Of a stretch of DNA of 64,000 nucleotides, positions 8,817-16,801 are shown one piece after another (positions within the stretch are counted from its first letter, which is position 1; each line of letters starts with the position of its first letter). Source of the stretch: CAZKAP01 sp964550895 (GTDB lineage: Bacteria > Bacteroidota > Bacteroidia > Flavobacteriales > Flavobacteriaceae); the NCBI GenBank assembly GCA_964550895.1, contig CAZKAP010000012.1, forward strand, positions 1 to 64,000, in the 5' to 3' direction. Position numbers and translations under genes: made by a program. The notes under the pieces are model-generated. The model was not told the origin of the DNA. It did not search any database and worked only from the letters and a program-made list of their open reading frames with translations.

Positions 8817-8887
8817 GGGATCAGGTTATTATTCTACAGTTAAATTACTAAATCTAACAGGCATGCGGGAGGCTTTGCGTTTTTAGG

Positions 8888-9352
8888 ATGAAAGTTCTAC
8901 CTTGTTCTGGGATGGTATTTGAGAAATCCGTGTATCGCTACTTTATTCCTGTTCTTGCCGCTTTTATTCTGCTGCATTCCTGTACGACGGATGGTGAGGA
9001 ACAGGCCTTATTTCCTGATACCTATGTGCTTATCTCTATGGAAATGCCTTTTACAGGAGAGGTAATTACAGGTAACAATATGGAGTGGCAGGAACGAATC
9101 GAACTGAATGCCGACGGGAGTTTTACAAAGTTTACCGTGCAGGAAGGTGAAGCCGTAATCGGGGAGGGTATCTATACCATTACCGGGGACTTCGGGGCAG
9201 AGCTCCTGACCTTGAACTATACCAGTGAGGATCCCTTTATCATCAACTGTGGACGCCTGAAGGAGGAGACCTATACCTTCGATCGCGACCTGATTCGCAA
9301 CACCGCCATTGCCTGTGATGCGCCCCTGCTTACCTATCGTCTGAGGCCTTAA
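8888..9352 (+). CDS. Small lipoprotein, unknown function
   Basis: The 154-residue product starts with a lipoprotein signal peptide ending LLHSC (Cys32), so it should be lipidated at that Cys. The mature part is beta-rich with alternating hydrophobic and charged residues (FPDTYVLISMEMPF, RIELNADGSFTKFTV), like the lipocalin-like or META-type small lipoproteins of Bacteroidota, and has two cysteines that may pair (INCGR and IACDA). An internal ATG at residue 9 would give a more standard signal length and is an equally good start. Its stop codon overlaps that of the convergent SDR gene. Confidence 0.7.
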   Translation: MKVLPCSGMVFEKSVYRYFIPVLAAFILLHSCTTDGEEQALFPDTYVLISMEMPFTGEVITGNNMEWQERIELNADGSFTKFTVQEGEAVIGEGIYTITGDFGAELLTLNYTSEDPFIINCGRLKEETYTFDRDLIRNTAIACDAPLLTYRLRP

Positions 9353-10290
9353 TTGGCAGGGGCAATGAGCCCGGAAATCATTTGCCTGGCGGTTTCCTCC
9401 AGGCCGTATTGGGGCCTCCAGCCCCAGTGCTCACGGGCTTCCCTGTCGGCCACGCTATTGGGCCAGGTATCCGCGATCTCCTGACGGAAGTCGGGTGCGT
9501 AGGAGACCCGGAAGTCCGGGAATTCCCTCCGAATTTCAGTGGCCAGGGATTCCGGGGTACAACTGAACCCCTGCAGATTATAGGATATAAACGGGAGTTC
9601 TTCGTCCAGCCGGGCATCCATCAGTGCGATGGTTCCTTCTATGGCGTCATCCATGTACATCATCGGCAGGCAGGTGTCCTTCCTGAGGTAGCATTCATAG
9701 GGCAGGCCGCGGGTGGCGTGCACGAACATGTCGATGGAATAATCGGTGGTCCCTCCTCCCGGTGCAGCCTTCCAGCTGATCAGGCCCGGGTAACGAACGC
9801 TGCGGACGTCGACCCCGAATTTTTTCCGGTAGTATGCGCACCAACGCTCCCCGGCCAGCTTGCTGATTCCGTAAACGGTGGTGGGGTCCATGATGGTATC
9901 CTGCGGGGTATCTTCCCTTCTGCTGCCGGGGCCGAAAACGGCTATACTCGATGGCCAGAACAGTCTGAACCCCAGAGATGCGGCCAGTTCCAGTCCGATC
10001 AACAGGCTTTTCATGTTGATTTCCCAGGCGAGTTGCGGTAGCTGTTCGCCCTTAGCACTCAACAGGGCCGCCATAAGATAGACCTCCCTGATGCCGCCGG
10101 ACTCGATAACCTTTTCGACCGCCGTGCGGTCGGTCGCATCCAGCCTTCGAAACGGGCCGTTCTGCAGTTCCTCCTTAACCGGTTGTATATCTGCACCTAT
10201 CACCTCTCCGTCCCCGTAAAGCTGCCTCAGCCTGAGGGTAAGTTCGGTTCCGATCTGTCCGTTACATCCGATGATGAGTACGCGCGCCAT
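9349..10290 (-). CDS. SDR-type NAD-dependent epimerase/dehydratase, L-threonine 3-dehydrogenase-like
   Basis: A 313-residue extended SDR enzyme. The N-terminus RVLIIGCNGQIGTEL carries the Rossmann GxxGxxG (Gly8-Gly14), and Ser114/Ser115, Tyr140 and Lys144 (VYGISKLAGE) form the catalytic set. The N-terminal sequence, the length and segments such as IMDPTTVYGISK and RYPGLISWKAAPGGGTTDY match the bacterial SDR-type threonine dehydrogenases, which oxidise L-threonine to 2-amino-3-ketobutyrate. No kbl partner (glycine C-acetyltransferase) is adjacent. I chose the ATG giving MARVLIIG; the longer open frame crosses the promoter. A UDP-sugar epimerase is the alternative. Confidence 0.82.
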   Translation of the reverse strand: MARVLIIGCNGQIGTELTLRLRQLYGDGEVIGADIQPVKEELQNGPFRRLDATDRTAVEKVIESGGIREVYLMAALLSAKGEQLPQLAWEINMKSLLIGLELAASLGFRLFWPSSIAVFGPGSRREDTPQDTIMDPTTVYGISKLAGERWCAYYRKKFGVDVRSVRYPGLISWKAAPGGGTTDYSIDMFVHATRGLPYECYLRKDTCLPMMYMDDAIEGTIALMDARLDEELPFISYNLQGFSCTPESLATEIRREFPDFRVSYAPDFRQEIADTWPNSVADREAREHWGWRPQYGLEETARQMISGLIAPAN

Positions 10291-10329
10291 GTCTAAGAGG
10301 CAATGGTTTATCAGGAATAATTCGTCTTG

Positions 10330-10337
10330 CAAAGATA
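10330..10337 (-). promoter_or_regulatory. -7 element TATCTTTG for the SDR gene
   Basis: An exact TAnnTTTG match on the minus strand, 39 bases before the ATG, in the short divergent intergenic space. Confidence 0.5.
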
Positions 10338-10340
10338 GCG

Positions 10341-10348
10341 TAACTTAG
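10341..10348 (+). promoter_or_regulatory. Candidate -7 variant TAACTTAG for the lipoprotein gene
   Basis: A one-mismatch version of TAnnTTTG, five bases before the ATG. The same TAnnTTAG form recurs before ferritin, the DUF3352-like gene and fic. Confidence 0.25.
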
Positions 10349-10353
10349 CCAGT

Positions 10354-10863
10354 ATGATTCGACCCATAACATGGGCCATCGGCCTGGTTTTTCTATTGCT
10401 TTCCTGCGGCCGGGAAGAGTCGACTACCGCTGAGGACTCTCAGTCGGAATCCGACCAGGAAGCCTCTACCGCCTACTGGAGCCGGCCCCGGAAGATACCG
10501 TTAAGTGAAGATGCCAGTCGGATAACGAATAATTGGGAGGGCTTTATGGAATTCGAGCGGAGTTTCGACCTACTGACACGCGCAAGCAGTGAGGAGGAAA
10601 TGAAGTTGGCGGTAAATGACTTGCTGGAAAAGGAGACCAATATGGCCAGCAAGGGCTATCCCGAAGCATTCGACCGGACGTCGGTAAAAAGCAGACAGAA
10701 AGTCCTGCGAACCATGCTCATCAAACTGAAATGGGAACTCAGCAACCGGGATTCCATCACGCGAACCGTAGATGAACTGTCGGGCTCGTACAATGCCATG
10801 CGGGCCCAGATGAACCAGATTCTCAGCAATAAACTCGACACCCTGCAACTCTTAGAACAATGA
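10354..10863 (+). CDS. Lipoprotein with helical domain, unknown function
   Basis: A 169-residue protein with a lipoprotein signal ending LLLSCGRE (Cys18), a low-complexity acidic Ser/Glu linker (residues 20-42), and an all-helical remainder (FERSFDLLTRASSEEEMKLAVNDLLEKE). I recognise no family. It overlaps the next gene by four bases (ATGA), so the two form an operon and are probably functionally linked in the envelope. Confidence 0.75.
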   Translation: MIRPITWAIGLVFLLLSCGREESTTAEDSQSESDQEASTAYWSRPRKIPLSEDASRITNNWEGFMEFERSFDLLTRASSEEEMKLAVNDLLEKETNMASKGYPEAFDRTSVKSRQKVLRTMLIKLKWELSNRDSITRTVDELSGSYNAMRAQMNQILSNKLDTLQLLEQ

Positions 10864-11372
10864 GAACCGCATTCACTTTTCTCGTGTTGTTGATTATGGT
10901 CCAGCCCTGGTGTATTCGTGCACAGGAGGAAGACAGGGCCGGAGTCGGTGAGGTCCTGGATCAATGGCACGGGGCAGCTGCGCGGGCAGACTTCGATGCG
11001 TACTTTGGGCTGATGGCGAAGGAATCCGTATTCCTGGGTACCGATGCTTCCGAATACTGGGACTACGACTCCTTTAGGTCCTTCAGTAAGCCGTATTTCG
11101 ACCGCGGGAGCGCGTGGGAATTTACGCCGCTCGAACGGCATATCTACTTCGGTGCCGAACCCGATCTGGCCTGGTTTGACGAACTGCTAGAGACGCAGAT
11201 GGGCCTGTGCAGGGGTTCCGGAGTACTGCGGAAGGGCCCGTCCGGCTGGAAAATATACCAGTACGTTTTATCCATAGCCGTTCCCAATGAGCAGGTCGAT
11301 GCGCTCCTCCAATTAAAAGCGGAACACGACCGGGTGTTCGTTCGTGAGATCAGGTCGGGGAAGAAGCAGTAG
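10860..11372 (+). CDS. Exported NTF2-like/SnoaL-like protein
   Basis: The 170-residue product has a signal peptide (residues 1-21, cleaved after CIRAQ) and a single NTF2-like domain: VLDQWHGAAARADFDAYFGLMAKESVFLGTDA followed by YFGAEPDLAWFDELLET and GWKIYQYVLSIAVPNE, the usual pattern of DUF4440/SnoaL-3 proteins. These are small cone-shaped domains that bind ligands or act as simple enzymes; no catalytic role can be assigned. It is translationally coupled to the lipoprotein gene upstream. Confidence 0.82.
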   Translation: MRTAFTFLVLLIMVQPWCIRAQEEDRAGVGEVLDQWHGAAARADFDAYFGLMAKESVFLGTDASEYWDYDSFRSFSKPYFDRGSAWEFTPLERHIYFGAEPDLAWFDELLETQMGLCRGSGVLRKGPSGWKIYQYVLSIAVPNEQVDALLQLKAEHDRVFVREIRSGKKQ

Positions 11373-11375
11373 GCC

Positions 11376-12083
11376 CTATTCCTTTGGGGCAGAACCTTCG
11401 GCCGTGCCGTTCTTTCTCTTTTGGAGTGCCTCCTTGGTGATCTGGGCCAGATAGAAGTTAGGGGCCTGCTGAAGCGCCTGGTCCACCAGGGCTATGGCAT
11501 CGTCTACCTTGCTCTGATCCATATTCAGTATGTGCAGGCCTTTGAGAAAGGTGAAGGCCGCCTTCATGGGAACTTCGTAAGGTTGCTGGCGTTCGAAGAA
11601 CTGCTGCTTCATTTCATCCGTGGCGTTGGCCAGTCCGTAATCAATATTATCGATGGCCCCTGAGTTGCCCGTTTGGATTTTTAGGTTGGCCAGTTCATAG
11701 GCCAGGTATGGGTTGGGATCGCGCTTGTACAGGATTTCGAACTGCTGAATGGCGGGCTCCAGCTGGTTCAGCGTCTTCAGCGATATTCCCTTTACCCGGA
11801 CGGCCAGATCGGAATCGGCCACATTTCGTTCCGTGCCTATGGTTTCCAGGGCCTGATTGGGCTGATTGTTTTGCAGATAGAAATACGCGATGGTGTCCAG
11901 GCGACTCTGGGATGGATTCAGTACCTGAAGGTGAGTCAGTGCGCTGATTACTCCGTTAACATCTCCCTGGGCTCTCATCTGGGCGTAGTACTTCTGGAAG
12001 TGCTTTACGAGCACAGACTCCGTCTGGGCGTAAGCCGACGTCATGATCAGTGCGGTGAGGGAAAAGAAAACAAGCTTTTTCAT
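11376..12083 (-). CDS. Exported tetratricopeptide-repeat protein
   Basis: A 235-residue protein with a clear signal peptide (MKKLVFFSLTALIMTSAYAQ). The mature chain contains TPR-like helix pairs (GVISALTHLQVLNPSQSR, QALETIGTE, LEPAIQQFEILYKRDPNPYLAYELA, DAIALVDQALQQAPNFYLA). Such periplasmic TPR proteins act as scaffolds; partner unknown. It has its own TAnnTTTG promoter and only three bases separate it from the convergent NTF2-like gene. Confidence 0.82.
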   Translation of the reverse strand: MKKLVFFSLTALIMTSAYAQTESVLVKHFQKYYAQMRAQGDVNGVISALTHLQVLNPSQSRLDTIAYFYLQNNQPNQALETIGTERNVADSDLAVRVKGISLKTLNQLEPAIQQFEILYKRDPNPYLAYELANLKIQTGNSGAIDNIDYGLANATDEMKQQFFERQQPYEVPMKAAFTFLKGLHILNMDQSKVDDAIALVDQALQQAPNFYLAQITKEALQKRKNGTAEGSAPKE

Positions 12084-12099
12084 CCTAAAAAATTTTCGG

Positions 12100-12107
12100 C
12101 AAATCTA
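12100..12107 (-). promoter_or_regulatory. -7 element TAGATTTG for the TPR gene
   Basis: An exact TAnnTTTG match on the minus strand, 16 bases before the ATG. Confidence 0.5.
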
Positions 12108-12161
12108 CATATTTTAAGACAGCGCTGCTTAAAAAAGTGCCTGTTTTCAGGACTTTACGGG

Positions 12162-12977
12162 TTAAATGGGATGGGTGTAAGAAAAGCCCTTTTCCAACAG
12201 GAAGGTACTATGGACAATCCTGGCGGGTTCACCCGGGTTCATCTCGAATTCAGGGGGTGGCAGCCCGCGTTTCCGGGCCTCTCTGGTGTAGTATTCGCTG
12301 CGGGAGGGATGTTCGGGATAAACGGCATGTATGCACTCACCCGGGTATCCCCTGGAGAGGATCTCGATGAGTATGGCGATACAGTCCTCCCTGTGGACCA
12401 AATTCACCGGATCCCGTCCTCCCGGCAGACCCACCCGGCCGGAAAGTGAATGTACGGGGTGTCTGTCCGGTCCAATCAGTCCCCCCGGTCGGAGTACGGT
12501 AGTCTCCGGTCTGCAGGAGCGAATCCACTGCTCTGCACGGTACAATTCCTCGCCCCCGGGACTGTCGGGTTTCGGGGTCGTTTGCTCATCCACTTCACCC
12601 TGGTTCCTTCCGAATACGGAGGTACTGCTGACGAAAATCATCCGGATACCCGCATAGGGTTGCAGGTATTGGATGAATGTCTTGATTTTCCTGAGGAAGC
12701 TGCCGGACGGCGACTTCCGGAGTCCCGGCGGTACGTTGAGTATGCAGGTCGCGGTCCGGTCCCATACTTCGGACAGGGAGGGCTCGTCGACAACCCGATC
12801 CGTTTCGAGTCTCAACTGCCGCACCGGCAGCTCCCGACCAGCGAGTTCTGCCTGTTTATCCGGGCAGGTGGTGGTGCCCCATACCTCGTATCCCCGCTGC
12901 CGGAGGGCCAGGGCAAGCGGCAGGCCCAGCCAGCCCAGGCCAACAATTCCTACTGTGGGTTTTGGGTTCAATTCCAT
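12162..12977 (-). CDS. NAD(P)-binding SDR-family protein, YeeZ-like
   Basis: A 271-residue atypical SDR. The N-terminus has GIVGLGWLGLPLALAL (GxGxxG dinucleotide site, residues 9-14 region). A conserved ILNVPPG segment, FVSSTSVFGRNQGEVDE, LRPGGLIGPDRHPVHSLSGR, and NLVHREDCIAILIEIL follow, as in the YeeZ/ActC family of uncharacterised NAD(P) proteins. Substrate unknown. The start was set at the ATG just before the Rossmann strand, because the upstream open frame overlaps the peptidase gene and looks non-coding. It sits 25 bases behind the M28 peptidase gene on the same strand, possibly cotranscribed. Confidence 0.8.
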   Translation of the reverse strand: MELNPKPTVGIVGLGWLGLPLALALRQRGYEVWGTTTCPDKQAELAGRELPVRQLRLETDRVVDEPSLSEVWDRTATCILNVPPGLRKSPSGSFLRKIKTFIQYLQPYAGIRMIFVSSTSVFGRNQGEVDEQTTPKPDSPGGEELYRAEQWIRSCRPETTVLRPGGLIGPDRHPVHSLSGRVGLPGGRDPVNLVHREDCIAILIEILSRGYPGECIHAVYPEHPSRSEYYTREARKRGLPPPEFEMNPGEPARIVHSTFLLEKGFSYTHPI

Positions 12978-13002
12978 GGATTTTTCTGGCCACACCCTAT
13001 CC

Positions 13003-15312
13003 TCATTCGATCCGAAAGGTTCGGTGGACGATAATGGCATCGTTGAGCACAAACGGCATGGGAATGGTCCGTTTGGGCCTCCCGGCCACGCTGAACCGGG
13101 GATGGGACAATAAATCGTTGGATGCCTCGTAGATCTCGAGTTCGATGGCCTGGCCATTGTCGGGAACCACAAGGTCGACTTCGGAGGAAGCGTTATCGCT
13201 CACGAAGTGGGTAAAGAGTTTGGCACTGCCTTCCTTACCGATACGGGACTTCAGGAAATCGGAGTCCAGTTCCGTCCCATTGACGCTTGCCTGTCGAATT
13301 TCATTACCGGAGGCATACACATCGACCCTGTGGATCGGCCGGGAGGATCGGATATCCAGGCGGATTTGACGCGACCCACGGATCAGGGTGTCCCTGAGGA
13401 TTTCGACTGTAGGCCCGGGTATATCCTTAACGGGTGCCGCTGCCGTCCTCCGGAACCGGGTCTGGTATTTGCTACTCAGGACGTTGTCACCGGAGGCCTC
13501 CGGCTGCTTTTTTCTTTCGGGAAAATACAGGCTGTTCCAATCGTCCAGTACCTTATCGTAGGTCGCCCAACGAGCCGTATTCGCATCCATATCCTTCAGG
13601 TAAACCAGGCTGGTGGGTTTGGGGCGCCTATCGTTGAATCCCGATTGGAAATGGGCCTTGAACAGGAACAGGAATCCAACCAGAAGGCTGAGAGTTCCGA
13701 GTCGGGTCATCATACGCAGGGAGTGCCAGAACGGCAGGGTGGCGAAGAATGCCAGCGTTAAGAGCAAGGTGGTAGTGGCCAGCATTTTAAGTCCAAGGGC
13801 GACCGGGAACATATAGATCGATGGTACCAGGATGAATATAGCCGGCAGGGTCAGTACGAGTTTATAGGGAAGGCTGCTCCCTTTCTCGTCCTTATCCCAT
13901 ATGGCCATCAGGAACCCGGCGAGCAGGGCCAAAAGTGGGATGGCGAAATAATTGGCTCCCGGAAGTCTGGCGCTTAAAACCCCGACCAGCACCAGCCAGA
14001 GGAGTATGGGGGCAACCAGTAAGTTAGCGCTCTTCAGGCTGTAAAAGCGGTTGTACACCAGGAAACAGGTAGCCAGGGAGAAGGCAATGAAGGTGTAAAT
14101 ATAGGTATGGCCGTTGTAGGTAAAGCCGTGGAGCATATCCTCGTATCCCGGATACAGGCTATTGAGCGCGCCCCAGGCGAAGATTCCCAGTGCGCCGTTG
14201 ATCAGCAGGGTGCCGAACAGGGGTAGGAAGCCCTTAATAATCTCTTTGTAATCAAATTTACTACGAACGATACCGACGATCACCAGACCGATAAACAGGA
14301 ACAGGGCGAGGAAAAACAGGGGCCAGATCAGATCGAACGAATAACTCACCAGCCCGTAATACGGCATATTGTAATAGGCCTGATCATTCAGGCTCTTCAT
14401 GTCGGTCAGGTCGGCCTGGGCGAAATGCCTGAGCAGGGGTGCGAGGTAACTCCCCTGATGGGCGAGAGTCCTACCGTCCAGGTTCTCGGCGGTATCCAAT
14501 GAGGTGTGGTAGTGGTAGTGATCGTCGACGAAGGCAAAGTTGAAGCCCTCTATGTCCCGGTCCTCGCGGAAAACGGTGAGGTCCGTGTCGTTAGGTAGGA
14601 GCTTGTAGATGCTGTAGGCCAGCGAATTGGCCACGGGGAATCGGACCCCGGCCTTCTTGAACTCCTCGATCATGCGCTGATTCCCCCGGTTGGTTTCCAG
14701 TAGCATGAAGCTGGGCCCTCCACTGCCCCGGGCCTCGAAATTGAGGATCAGGCCTATGTTATCCGTCCACGGATGCCGGTTGGCGAAGAGATCGGCTCCA
14801 TTGAGTCCGAGTTCCTCGGCATCGGAAAACAGGATGATGATATCATTGACGGGTTGCACGCCTTCGTTCAGGTACGACCGAACCCCTTCGAGTATGGTAG
14901 CCACACCGCTTCCGGCATCACTGGCACCATAGGAGGAATGCGGACTGCTGTCGTAATGGGAAAGCAGGAGCAGGTCTTTGCCTCCCTCCCCGGTTCCCTC
15001 GATACGTGCGAATATATTGACTGCCCGGCTCACATTGGCCCAGTCACCGGAGGTGTAGCCCGACTGCTGTTGAACACTGAGTCCCAGCTTTTCGAGTTCA
15101 CCGATCAGATACTTCCGGACCTCAGCGTGTGCCGGGAATCCAACGGCATGAGGTTTGCGTGAGATTTGCTCTACATGCGAACGGGCGCGGTCCAGGTCGA
15201 AATGCGCCGGGTCCATGGCCAGCATCCCGCTCTCCCTCGGGGTAAGACTCTCGAAACTCCAGTAAACGGCAAAGGCAATAAGCAGGAGCAGGGTGGGGCG
15301 GGTGAATTTCAT
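13003..15312 (-). CDS. Membrane-bound M28 family metallopeptidase
   Basis: A 769-residue protein resembling ER-type Fxna/ERMP1 peptidases. An N-terminal anchor (PTLLLLIAFAVYW) precedes an M28 zinc peptidase domain with LLSHYDSSPHSSYGASDAGSG (in two metal-ligand parts: His in SHYD, Asp in SDAGSG) and DAEELGLNGA (catalytic Glu and metal Glu), then DDHYHYHTSLDTAEN with a further metal His. From about residue 315 there are some eight transmembrane segments, then a C-terminal extracytoplasmic beta-rich domain of about 200 residues. Predicted to trim peptides at the cell envelope. The ATG before the anchor was chosen; the longer open frame has no signal features and crosses the divergent promoter region. 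Confidence 0.88.
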   Translation of the reverse strand: MKFTRPTLLLLIAFAVYWSFESLTPRESGMLAMDPAHFDLDRARSHVEQISRKPHAVGFPAHAEVRKYLIGELEKLGLSVQQQSGYTSGDWANVSRAVNIFARIEGTGEGGKDLLLLSHYDSSPHSSYGASDAGSGVATILEGVRSYLNEGVQPVNDIIILFSDAEELGLNGADLFANRHPWTDNIGLILNFEARGSGGPSFMLLETNRGNQRMIEEFKKAGVRFPVANSLAYSIYKLLPNDTDLTVFREDRDIEGFNFAFVDDHYHYHTSLDTAENLDGRTLAHQGSYLAPLLRHFAQADLTDMKSLNDQAYYNMPYYGLVSYSFDLIWPLFFLALFLFIGLVIVGIVRSKFDYKEIIKGFLPLFGTLLINGALGIFAWGALNSLYPGYEDMLHGFTYNGHTYIYTFIAFSLATCFLVYNRFYSLKSANLLVAPILLWLVLVGVLSARLPGANYFAIPLLALLAGFLMAIWDKDEKGSSLPYKLVLTLPAIFILVPSIYMFPVALGLKMLATTTLLLTLAFFATLPFWHSLRMMTRLGTLSLLVGFLFLFKAHFQSGFNDRRPKPTSLVYLKDMDANTARWATYDKVLDDWNSLYFPERKKQPEASGDNVLSSKYQTRFRRTAAAPVKDIPGPTVEILRDTLIRGSRQIRLDIRSSRPIHRVDVYASGNEIRQASVNGTELDSDFLKSRIGKEGSAKLFTHFVSDNASSEVDLVVPDNGQAIELEIYEASNDLLSHPRFSVAGRPKRTIPMPFVLNDAIIVHRTFRIE

Positions 15313-15390
15313 GACGGCCGGTTTGTCATCTAAGTTAAATATTTCGCTATAATTCACTATATTAAGTCCATAGCAAAATCCACAAGCACG

Positions 15391-15861
15391 ATGGGCATAA
15401 AGAGTTTTCAGGGAGCACGGGCGAAGCCCGATGCTAAGAAGGGCAATGACGAACGTATCCTGGTAAGTGATTACATGACGAAGAAGCTCATAACCTTCCA
15501 TCCCGACCAGTCTATACTGGAAGTCATGGAGGCGTTCGCCAGCCATAACATTTCAGGGGGACCGGTCCTAAACGATCAGGGGGTTCTCGTGGGCATCATA
15601 TCCGAAGCGGACTGTATGAAGCAGATATCGGAGAGCCGGTACTTCAACCAGCCCATACTGGATAAGAGCGTATCGAAGTTCATGACCACCGAGGTTCAGA
15701 CCATACCTCACGACATGAGCTTATTCGACGCCGCCGACACCTTCGCCAAATTCAACCGACGGCGTCTGCCTGTGATGAAAGATGGGAAGCTGGTGGGCCA
15801 GATCAGCCGAAAGGATATCGTGATAGCGGCGTTAAAGCTGAGCGGTCATTCCTGGAAGTAG
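15391..15861 (+). CDS. Tandem CBS-domain protein
   Basis: A 156-residue protein made of two CBS domains: the first with VSDYMTKKLITFHPDQS and ISGGPVLNDQGVLVGIISEAD, the second with VSKFMTTEVQTIPHDMS and RRLPVMKDGKLVGQISRKDIV. Stand-alone CBS pairs bind adenine nucleotides and act as energy or redox sensors for partner proteins. The N-terminal 25 residues are basic and disordered-looking. Its last 30 bases overlap the 3' end of the convergent zinc-finger gene. Confidence 0.88.
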   Translation: MGIKSFQGARAKPDAKKGNDERILVSDYMTKKLITFHPDQSILEVMEAFASHNISGGPVLNDQGVLVGIISEADCMKQISESRYFNQPILDKSVSKFMTTEVQTIPHDMSLFDAADTFAKFNRRRLPVMKDGKLVGQISRKDIVIAALKLSGHSWK

Positions 15862-16203
15862 ATCTTCCTCCCTGCAGATTCGGATCCGATCCCGGCTGAG
15901 TAGCCGAAAGCCCATGTTGTAGACCCAGAACAGCCTCCTGTTGCCAGGCACCCTCCCCGTTACCCGATGGAAGGAGAAGCCCCGCCGTGTGAAGGCAGGA
16001 AGGGCTATGGGTTCGCTGCCGTAGGCCTCGTACAGTTCTACCAGTACCCTGTGATTGTGGCGGAGTTCCTGCTCGGTGGATCGCATAACCTTCCGAAGCG
16101 GAGCCTTGCGGGTGTTGTGATAAGTGGAGCGGCATTGATCCGAACAAAAGCGTTTATCCGTCCTGCCTTTGATTTCCTCCCGGCAAACTGCGCAAACTCT
16201 CAT
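15832..16203 (-). CDS. Small zinc-finger protein, unknown function
   Basis: A 123-residue protein. The first 24 residues hold a Cys-x2-Cys ... Cys-x3-Cys knuckle (CAVC at 4-7, CSDQC at 20-24) followed by RSTYHNTRK, the pattern seen in DUF2116-like or MYM/YHC1-like small zinc ribbons. The rest is basic (RKVMRSTEQELRHNHRVL, FSFHRVTG), suggesting nucleic-acid or ribosome association; that is inference. The start was set at the ATG directly before the first Cys pair; the longer open frame crosses the ssb promoter. It is divergent from ssb. Confidence 0.72.
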   Translation of the reverse strand: MRVCAVCREEIKGRTDKRFCSDQCRSTYHNTRKAPLRKVMRSTEQELRHNHRVLVELYEAYGSEPIALPAFTRRGFSFHRVTGRVPGNRRLFWVYNMGFRLLSRDRIRICREEDLLPGMTAQL

Positions 16204-16406
16204 TTTTGGTGCCAAATTAAATTCCTGCCCTGAAGGCTCCCTGCGTAGCGGCATTCCTCCGGTCACTAAGGTGCTATGGCCCAATAGGGGATATCGGCCG
16301 TAAGTCCTATACAGGCCAAACCCGATCCACGGTCTGAGCAATGGCTTGTAGACGTTTACTTTCGGATACTTCCGTTTATCAGACGACTGTACCCATGAAC
16401 TGGTAC

Positions 16407-16414
16407 TAGGTTTG
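16407..16414 (+). promoter_or_regulatory. -7 element TAGGTTTG for ssb
   Basis: An exact TAnnTTTG match 27 bases before the ssb ATG. Its position supports the internal ATG as the true ssb start. Confidence 0.5.
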
Positions 16415-16441
16415 CATGGTCGAATACAAAATAAACCGAGC

Positions 16442-16801
16442 ATGAATGCATTAAAAAACAAGGTTCAACTCATTGGTTACCTGGGGAGTGACCCGGAGAT
16501 TCGCAGTTTCGAGAAGGGCAGGAGGATGGCGCGCTTTCCCGTCGCTACCCACGACAGTTACCTGAATGCCGACGGGGAGCGTGTGAATGAAACGGAATGG
16601 CATCAGGTGATCTGCTGGGGAAAACTGGCCGAAATTGCCGAGCGCTTCCTCTCCCGGGGAAAGGAGGTTATGGTAGAGGGTAAGCTCGTTACCCGGGTGT
16701 ACGAGAACGAAAAGGGAGAGCGTAAATACTATACCGAGATCAAGTGCAATGAACTGCTGATCCTGACCCGTGAAGCCAAACCGGCGGAAGAAATGGATTA
16801 G
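16442..16801 (+). CDS. ssb: Single-stranded DNA-binding protein
   Basis: A 119-residue OB-fold protein that coats single-stranded DNA. It begins MNALKNKVQLIGYLGSDPEI, with RFPVATHDSYLN, WHQVICWGKLAEIAERFLSRG and VMVEGKLVTRVYENEKGERKYYTEI matching the SSB core. It is short: the flexible Gly/Pro tail and the DDDIPF-type acidic tip that recruits partners are missing (it ends AKPAEEMD, only mildly acidic). It is therefore probably a second, accessory SSB, possibly for natural transformation or repair, rather than the replicative one. Its stop codon shares bases with the convergent deacetylase gene. Confidence 0.88.
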   Translation: MNALKNKVQLIGYLGSDPEIRSFEKGRRMARFPVATHDSYLNADGERVNETEWHQVICWGKLAEIAERFLSRGKEVMVEGKLVTRVYENEKGERKYYTEIKCNELLILTREAKPAEEMD

